From assembly GCF_945859705.1 (NCBI RefSeq), contig NC_079137.1, forward strand, positions 69,276,277-69,340,276: a stretch of DNA of 64,000 bases. The letters are read 5' to 3'. Both the position numbers and the translations under genes were made by a program. The DNA comes from Episyrphus balteatus. Taxonomy: Eukaryota; Arthropoda; Insecta; Diptera; Syrphidae. Shown here one piece after another: positions 58,076-64,000 of this stretch (position 1 is the stretch's first letter; each line of letters opens with the position of its first letter). The notes below the pieces were generated by a model. That model saw nothing but the letters and a program-made list of their open reading frames with translations, ran no database searches and was not told where the DNA came from.

Positions 58076-59099
58076 ACTTTTTTCAGAAGCAATTTCAAAA
58101 ATTTCAGCAGTTCTTCCAAGAAATTCTTATATTTTTTCAAGAATTTAGAAATCATAAAACTGAAAAATTTTCCCCTTCCTGATAAAAGTTCCTGAACTTC
58201 ACTCTATTTGGCGTTCATAGTTCAGCTGATGTCCTTCAACACTTTGAAGAAAAGGTTTTGCCAACACAAACGGAACTTTTTTCCTGACAAAGGAACGTGA
58301 CGATGAAAAAATTTTCAGAAAGAATGAAAAAAAATCAAACGCACACACATTATTTGACGAACTTTAAGGGTTGAAACAGAAGTATTACTTTTTAAGGGTT
58401 GTACGATTTTAAGGTAAATCACAAAAAAAAACAAGAAGAAAGTCTTAAATCAAAGAAACCAAAAAAAAAAAAGATAATAGTCTTTTGTTCTTTCTGTTTC
58501 TAAGAAAGTGAGTTTGAGGGAAGAGAGGGAGTGATTTTCCTTTTCATCCCCATTTTTGTGTTGACTGACAGAAAACCAATTGCATCCCGAATCGAACTCA
58601 AAAGACACTAAAGTTATACTCATTTCCTTTTTTTTTTCTTTCTTCTTTCTTCATATAATCATCTTCATACCCATTTCAACCGTCGTCAATATCGTGTCGT
58701 TTGCCACCTTTTCCTATCCTGAAGCTTTGAACAATCTAATAATCTCGGTCCAGTGGTAAGGAAAATAGTTCTCTCTTAACATTTTCCATTATGGAGGGCA
58801 AAAAGGGATCATTGTGTTTGCTACTTTATTGTATAGTCTTTTGTATTATTATGTGGAACGTTATGCTGGGTGACAATGAGAATGATGAAGACGACATTAT
58901 TGTCGCGTTGGTCATGCTGTACAAAGATTGAAGATTTTACACTCAAAGGAGACAAAGAGGTTTGACTGCGGCGCGAAGATGATTGAAAATTGTATTTGTT
59001 CTTGAAACAGCTTTGTAAATTGTAATGGTGTTGTTTTCCTTTTTGATTGTTATTAGAAACTAGTTTGAACTTATCGCAAAATGATTTGATTTTGTTAAA
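58076..59099. other. No gene seen
   Basis: CT-rich and A-rich tracts (58440-58670) in otherwise unremarkable DNA. Confidence 0.5.
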
Positions 59100-59945
59100 A
59101 AATTTAATTTATCCTCTTGCAAACTGAATTCCACTTTTTTGCAAATCAAATTTATCCTTTTGCAAACCAAATTCACCCTCTTGCAAGCCAAATTCAATCG
59201 TTTGCCAACCAAATTCACTATTTTGCAAACCAAATTCACTATTTTGCAAACAAAGTTTACCCTTTTGCAAATCAGATTTAACCTTTGCAGGCGAAATTAA
59301 TGCGTTTGCAAACCAGCCTTTTTCAAACCAAATTGAACCTTTTGCAAACCAAGTTCACCCTTTTTGAAAACAAAGTTTACCCTCTTGCAAATCAGATTCA
59401 ACCTTTGCAAAACAAATTCATCCTTTTGCAAACCAGATTCATCCTTTTGCTAACCAAATTCGCCTTTTTGCAAAAAAAAAATCAGCCTTTTTCAAACCAA
59501 ATTTAACATTTTGCAAACCAAATTCGCCCTTTTTGAAAACAAATTTTACCCTCTTGCAAATCAGATTCAACCTTTGCAAACCATATTCATCCGTTTGCAA
59601 GCAAATTCATCCTTTTGCAAACCAAATTCACCTTTTTGCAAACCAAATCCACCTTTTTCCAAAGAAAATTCAGCTTTTTTCAAAACAAATTCCACCTTTT
59701 GCAATCCAATTTCACCCTACGACACACCAATTTCACGATTTTGCAAACCAAGTTTACCCTTTTGCAAATCAAATCTAGCCTTTTGCAAGCATAATTCAAC
59801 TTTTTGCAGAACAAATTCACCCTTTTGCAATAAAATACTTCCTTTTGTAAACCAAATTCACCCTTTTGCAAACTAAATTTGCCCTTTCGCAAACGAAATT
59901 CACCCTTTTGTACAAATTCACCATTTTGTATTTTAAAACACATCA
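59100..59945. repeat. 21-bp minisatellite array 3, with 169-bp repeat
   Basis: About 38 monomers of CAAACCAAATTCACCCTTTTG type. The compound CCCTTTTTGAAAACAAA(G/T)T, then ACCCTCTTGCAAATCAGATT, is found at about 59357 and 59526, 169 bp apart. Long frames on both strands follow from the 21-bp period. Confidence 0.87.
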
Positions 59946-60679
59946 ATAGTTTAGGAAATGTTTAACAATTTCCAATAAGTTAGTTCAAATTTAGTTTATT
60001 AGCCAATTATTTGGGTTAGGAAAAATGCTTTAAGACTTTCAATTGTTCAATATTTCCTGTTAATTCATCCTCATCTCCAAATAACCGAAACAAACTTCTT
60101 TACTTTAAAAAAGTTAAAAACATCTTTCCTTTTAAGCACCAAAGATACGTTACGTATATGTATATGAATAACCCGATTTGAAACGGAAGATTTATTTTCT
60201 ATTCAGTGCCACTTTCACTTGAAAGGATATCTCATGGTCTGTCTGTAACAACTATTCAAGCATTTTTCTTCTAAAAATTACGAAAAAAAAATATACATAT
60301 ATTCAGTTTATTCAATGAAGAATTTGTATCTTTTACTTTCAAATAGATATTTTTTTGAATGTGTTCGTGTGTGTGTCTATGTTTTCTTGAAAGCATCATG
60401 GCATTCAAAATGTAAAGTGCATCTCTATTTATAAAGATTTTCGATACATATGGGATTTAGATGGAAAAAATATATTCCTTTTTGATATGGTTTCGGTCTG
60501 CAACAGAACAAAATTAATAATTAAATTTAAGGCAAGATTCATATTCTTCCTTTCATATTTTTTACTAAGTAATTTTTATTTTTTGGTTAATGATAGTCTT
60601 ATTAAAATATTAGTATTAAGCTAGCAAATCATCCAAAACTGATCGAAAATATATTTTTACTTATTCTTCGCGTTTTAAT
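59946..60679. other. No gene seen
   Basis: AT-rich; nothing recognised. Confidence 0.5.
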
Positions 60680-61720
60680 GATTTTTTTTATTTTTCGCTG
60701 ATAATATATATATATTGATATATATATATTGATTTAAAAATGATTTGGCGAGTAATTTTAAGTTATTTTCCCTATTATTGAATAAATGTATTCTATGTTT
60801 TATAGTTTTTTTTTATTTTTCGCTCAGTTAATGCATTAACTTAAAACGTCATGGATTAGAAAAGTGATTTGGCGAATAATCTAGCGAAAAATAACTTAAA
60901 AACATTAACTTAAAAAGTCATGGATTAGAAAAGTGATTTGGCGAATAATCTAGCGAAAAATAAGAAGAACTTTATGAAAATAGTAAAAGTCAAAATGGGA
61001 ATTACTTTAGCTAATAAGAGATGTTTCTTTTTAGCTAAAGTAATTCCGATTATGCCTTTTATTATTTCATGCATATTGAGCGAAAAGCCATAAAATAAGA
61101 AGGCATTGATTAAAAAAATGGTTTGGTTGTAGATCCTGCCAATTAAGCTGTTGTTCACCTTTTCCACACTTATTTTGTTATGTTTCGCTGACTTAGTATC
61201 AATTGAGCGAAACACCACTACTGATAGAAAAATTATTATGCGAATAGTTTTACTTTATTTGATAAGGTAATTCTGATTTTGCTTTTTATTGTTTTCATAG
61301 AGTTTTTAAATTTTTCGCTAATTTAATGCATATTAAGCGAAAAGCTATAAAATAAAGCTATAAATATGTAAATAAAAATGGTAGATTCCATAAAATTTTT
61401 TTATCTTTCGCTAACTTAGTATCAACTGAGCGAAGCACCATTACTCATCGAAAAGTGATCTTGTTTTTTTTTTTTACTTTATTTTGTTGCTTATTATCCG
61501 TTGAAATTTTGATTCCATTTTTTAATTGACTTGTAATTTTTGTATGTTTCGCTAACTTAATGTAAATTGAGCGAAAATCAATGAATTAATTTGTGACAAA
61601 TGAAAAAATAGTTATTTTATTGTAATTCTCGGAAATTAATTGCCGTTCGTCATTTACAAAAAATTGTTAATATTTTGCTGGCAAAGTATCAACTGGGTGA
61701 AACATTTAAACTGGGGAAGA
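60680..61720. repeat. TTTCGCT-N16-AGCGAAA dyad repeats
   Basis: Four clear dyads have exactly 16 bases between halves: 61183-61212, 61313-61342, 61406-61435 (last base changed to G) and 61547-61576. Degenerate half-copies occur near 60690, 60818, 61079 and 61675. Spacer sequences resemble each other (AACTTAGTATCAA(C/T)TG or AATTTAATGCATATTA). A 61-bp direct repeat (GATTTGGCGAATAATCTAGC and flanks) occurs twice at about 60838-60963. A 17-bp hairpin GGAATTACTTTAGCTAA lies at 60998-61047. No gene. Confidence 0.75.
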
Positions 61721-62810
61721 ATTTAAACGATTTAACCGAATGAAGTAAAATTTGTATATACAAAAGCATTTACGTCGATTTAAAATGTTTAAAAAATTCA
61801 AAATTTATTAAATTTATTTTTTATCATTTTCATTGCTACAGCTGGCTAAAAAAAAATTAATTCGGTAATGAAACCCCTTTAAAGCAACTGCCTAATAACT
61901 GCATTTCTATCTTAAATGTTATTTAATTTAATTTTAAATTTACTATAATTCATATCTTTAATACTTGATATTATAATGATAACCCTGCGAGACATGGCCT
62001 TTGGTCAAATATTAATTCAAAAAATATTATATGACCAGTGTATCTATAATTCTGTGTAAAACCAATACAAAAAATCCACCCAGTAGGACACACGATTTAA
62101 ATTTATAACTTTGTCACTTTCCAAATCCAAAAATATATAATATTTTAATATTTACAAATACATTGAATAAACAAAAAAAAAAAAAAAAAACAACCAAAAA
62201 AGTGAGACAGAATATCAGATAATCCAATTCAAAACCATACAATGATATATCTTCGCATACAAATGTAGGACACAAAATGTATATTATATATATTTTTTTT
62301 TTGGTTAACAATAAAAATATATATTCTTTAATTAAAACCATTTATCATTTTGTAAACAAGAAAAGGCTTGCTGCAGTATTATAAGCTCGTCGTAGTACTG
62401 CAACTATACAATCGGATGGTATTTATGAGCTAGTGAAAATCATACCCTTGCCATGTCTCAAACCACACCACATGCAAATGCAACCCTATACACAACAACA
62501 CTATACACAAAAAACCTCTTTAACACCCTTGAACCAATTCAAATATTGAATTTAATGCCAACATTTTGACCAATTAATGTAATTTATTTTTCGCATGCTT
62601 TTATTCCAGAATTATAAATGATGTAATTATCGGAATTATCCATCTGTTTTCTGGTAAATAATTACTTGTTAAGTCCGTTTTTTTTTTTTTTTTTGGGGTT
62701 GTGTGAGTTTATGTAGTGATAATGTTTATCTCTTATGCGTCCGTTTACGTTGTCCGTCTGCACAAATAAATACACAAAATAACAACAAAACCAATATGGA
62801 CCAATGATTA
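61721..62810. other. No gene seen
   Basis: Strongly AT-rich with several poly(A)/poly(T) runs. The 62114-62341 minus frame is a run of F, L and I codons without recognisable motifs. Confidence 0.5.
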
Positions 62811-63132
62811 GGGTGACCATTTTTTTTTTTTTTGAAACTGAATTTAATATAAATATGTGTATTAAAAATTATTGTGACTTAAAGAAGGATTTATCAGAAT
62901 TTTTTAGTTTATGAGGGTATCTAGAGGGCGCTTTATTCAAATAAAATTGACATCATATAGCTTATAGTCAGCCGACAATCAAGACGCTTCCAACAATATT
63001 TCATATGTTAAATTAAAGTAAGTATGTCACAAGTTATGAGAGAACATATGAACAAAAATCATAATCCTCCTTTCAAATCGGTCGAAAAATTATATAAAAA
63101 AAATTAAAAAAAAAAAATGGCAGATGGTCACC
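62811..63132. mobile_element. Possible small GGTGACCAT inverted-repeat element
   Basis: GGGTGACCATTTTTTT at 62811 faces AAAAAAATGGCAGATGGTCACC ending at 63132. The shared inverted repeat is about 9 bp plus adjacent A/T runs. No clear target duplication. Weak candidate. Confidence 0.35.
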
Positions 63133-63192
63133 ATGGTCAAGTAGTTCTTTCAACATGGAATATACACAGAAGTTTACTAAAAGTATTGAGAA

Positions 63193-64000
63193 GTAGGGTA
63201 AATTAGGGCATTATGGCATACCTAAGCACAAACTCAAATAACTTTACTAAGGACTACAATTTTTACTTCAATCATTTTTTTTAATTAAATTTCATAAAAA
63301 CGTAACATAAATAAATTATTTAAGAATAAAAATTCAAGCTTTTTAACAAAAAATAAATTAAATTAAAAATAGTCCAAAAAAAACCATATTGCCCTATGTA
63401 CGGGCAATATGGCGAACCCCATTTACTTCGGAACCCTTTACTTTTTTTACGTATATTCAGCATTTCTGAAATATAATTGTAAATAAGTTTCATAAAATTA
63501 ACGTTAAATTGAGGTTATTTTCAAATTTAAAAAAATGCAGAGTTACTTTTGAAATTAGTTTTACATAAGGGCATTATGGCGCAGTCGGGTATAATATAGC
63601 GCCATAATGCCCTTATTACATCTGCGCCATATTGCAAAATATACACATATTCACAAAACTCCAAAAACTAAACACAATTCTTACTTCAGTTAAAATATAA
63701 CAAGTGATATAACCAAACCAAAACTGTACTCTGCGTTTCACTCTTTACAACAAACACGTGCACTGTATACTTACCGAGATACACACAAACAAAAACAAAG
63801 CGATATTATATTGGAACCCAGAACCGGTATATTTTTTTTGTTTTCTTTTTTGTTTGGCACAAAAATAAAAGCACTGACCTGCGATCGTCACAAGGCTAGT
63901 GTTCGACGAAGGTCAAAGTTTCTGCATTGGTTTTATTTAAATGCGAGTATTGGAAGTATGGTAGTTGAGAGGTGCGCCATAATGCCCGGTGCGCCATAAT
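63193..64000. mobile_element. Inverted-repeat element with GGGCATTATGGC ends, cut by window end
   Basis: The left end is TAGGGTAAATTAGGGCATTA (63193 on). The word GGGCATTATGGCGC or its complement recurs at 63569, 63600 and 63972-64000, the last in inverted orientation, so the right terminus probably lies just beyond the window. The layout parallels the element at 32449 (GGGTAAA, G-run, AT-TGGC, internal repeats of the end word). The region 63811-63999 has a 62-codon frame with no known domain. Confidence 0.55.

Noticed and set aside
59511..59876. 121-codon frame of repeated QTKF/FANQI motifs as a repeat protein
   Set aside because: The 21-bp monomer keeps several frames open on both strands, and monomers carry random substitutions with no codon pattern.
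55780..59945. CRISPR-like array
   Set aside because: Monomers are contiguous without unique spacers and the DNA is clearly eukaryotic.
1..64000. tRNA, rRNA or snRNA genes
   Set aside because: No T-arm consensus with matching acceptor stems and no conserved ribosomal or spliceosomal RNA segments were seen.

Overview
The window looks like AT-rich, intron-scale DNA from an insect, most likely a fly. The evidence is the mix of elements: Ty3/gypsy, BEL/Pao, Tc1, hAT and PIF/Harbinger-like copies, and numerous short inverted-repeat elements. The order-level assignment is inference. Almost all recognisable protein coding belongs to transposable elements. The one candidate host-gene piece is a 187-nt exon on the + strand at 56915-57101. 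It suggests that part of the window is intron of an unidentified gene.

Layout. 1-4300: repeats with a TTATCCGG motif about every 138 bp, a 12-bp minisatellite and a small hairpin element. 4844-11018: a complete Ty3/gypsy element with identical 508-bp LTRs, a 4-bp target duplication and intact gag and pol. Gag begins with a SAP domain, and gag and pol are joined by a textbook -1 frameshift signal (slippery heptamer, 6-nt spacer, predicted pseudoknot). The element sits inside an array with a 141-bp period. 13191-13910: a PIF/Harbinger-type MITE. 14285-14690: an 11-bp minisatellite. 17040-25660: three clusters of a degenerate repeat rich in GCTGAATA, oriented +, -, +, separated by unique-looking DNA. 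27973-31062: a Tc1-like element with an intact transposase. A 1420-bp non-autonomous hAT element is nested in it, and a 233-bp MITE is nested in the hAT. 32449-39408: three more terminal-inverted-repeat elements. 39829-49729: an older composite repeat carrying an intact BEL/Pao element (40648-46769, minus strand, identical LTRs) and a 1031-bp near-perfect fold-back element. 51140-52340: a low-complexity ATCCCGAAAA repeat. 55780-59945: three arrays of a 21-bp minisatellite with higher-order structure on both sides of the exon. 60680-61720: dyads TTTCGCT-N16-AGCGAAA. 63193-end: a truncated inverted-repeat element.

How the parts work together. Gypsy encodes a Gag shell protein and a Gag-Pol polyprotein made at a set ratio by frameshifting. 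BEL encodes everything in one frame. The Tc1 transposase could act on the paired sites at the ends of its own element. The MITEs lack enzymes and would depend on transposases supplied elsewhere. Identical LTRs and open frames point to recent movement of both LTR elements.
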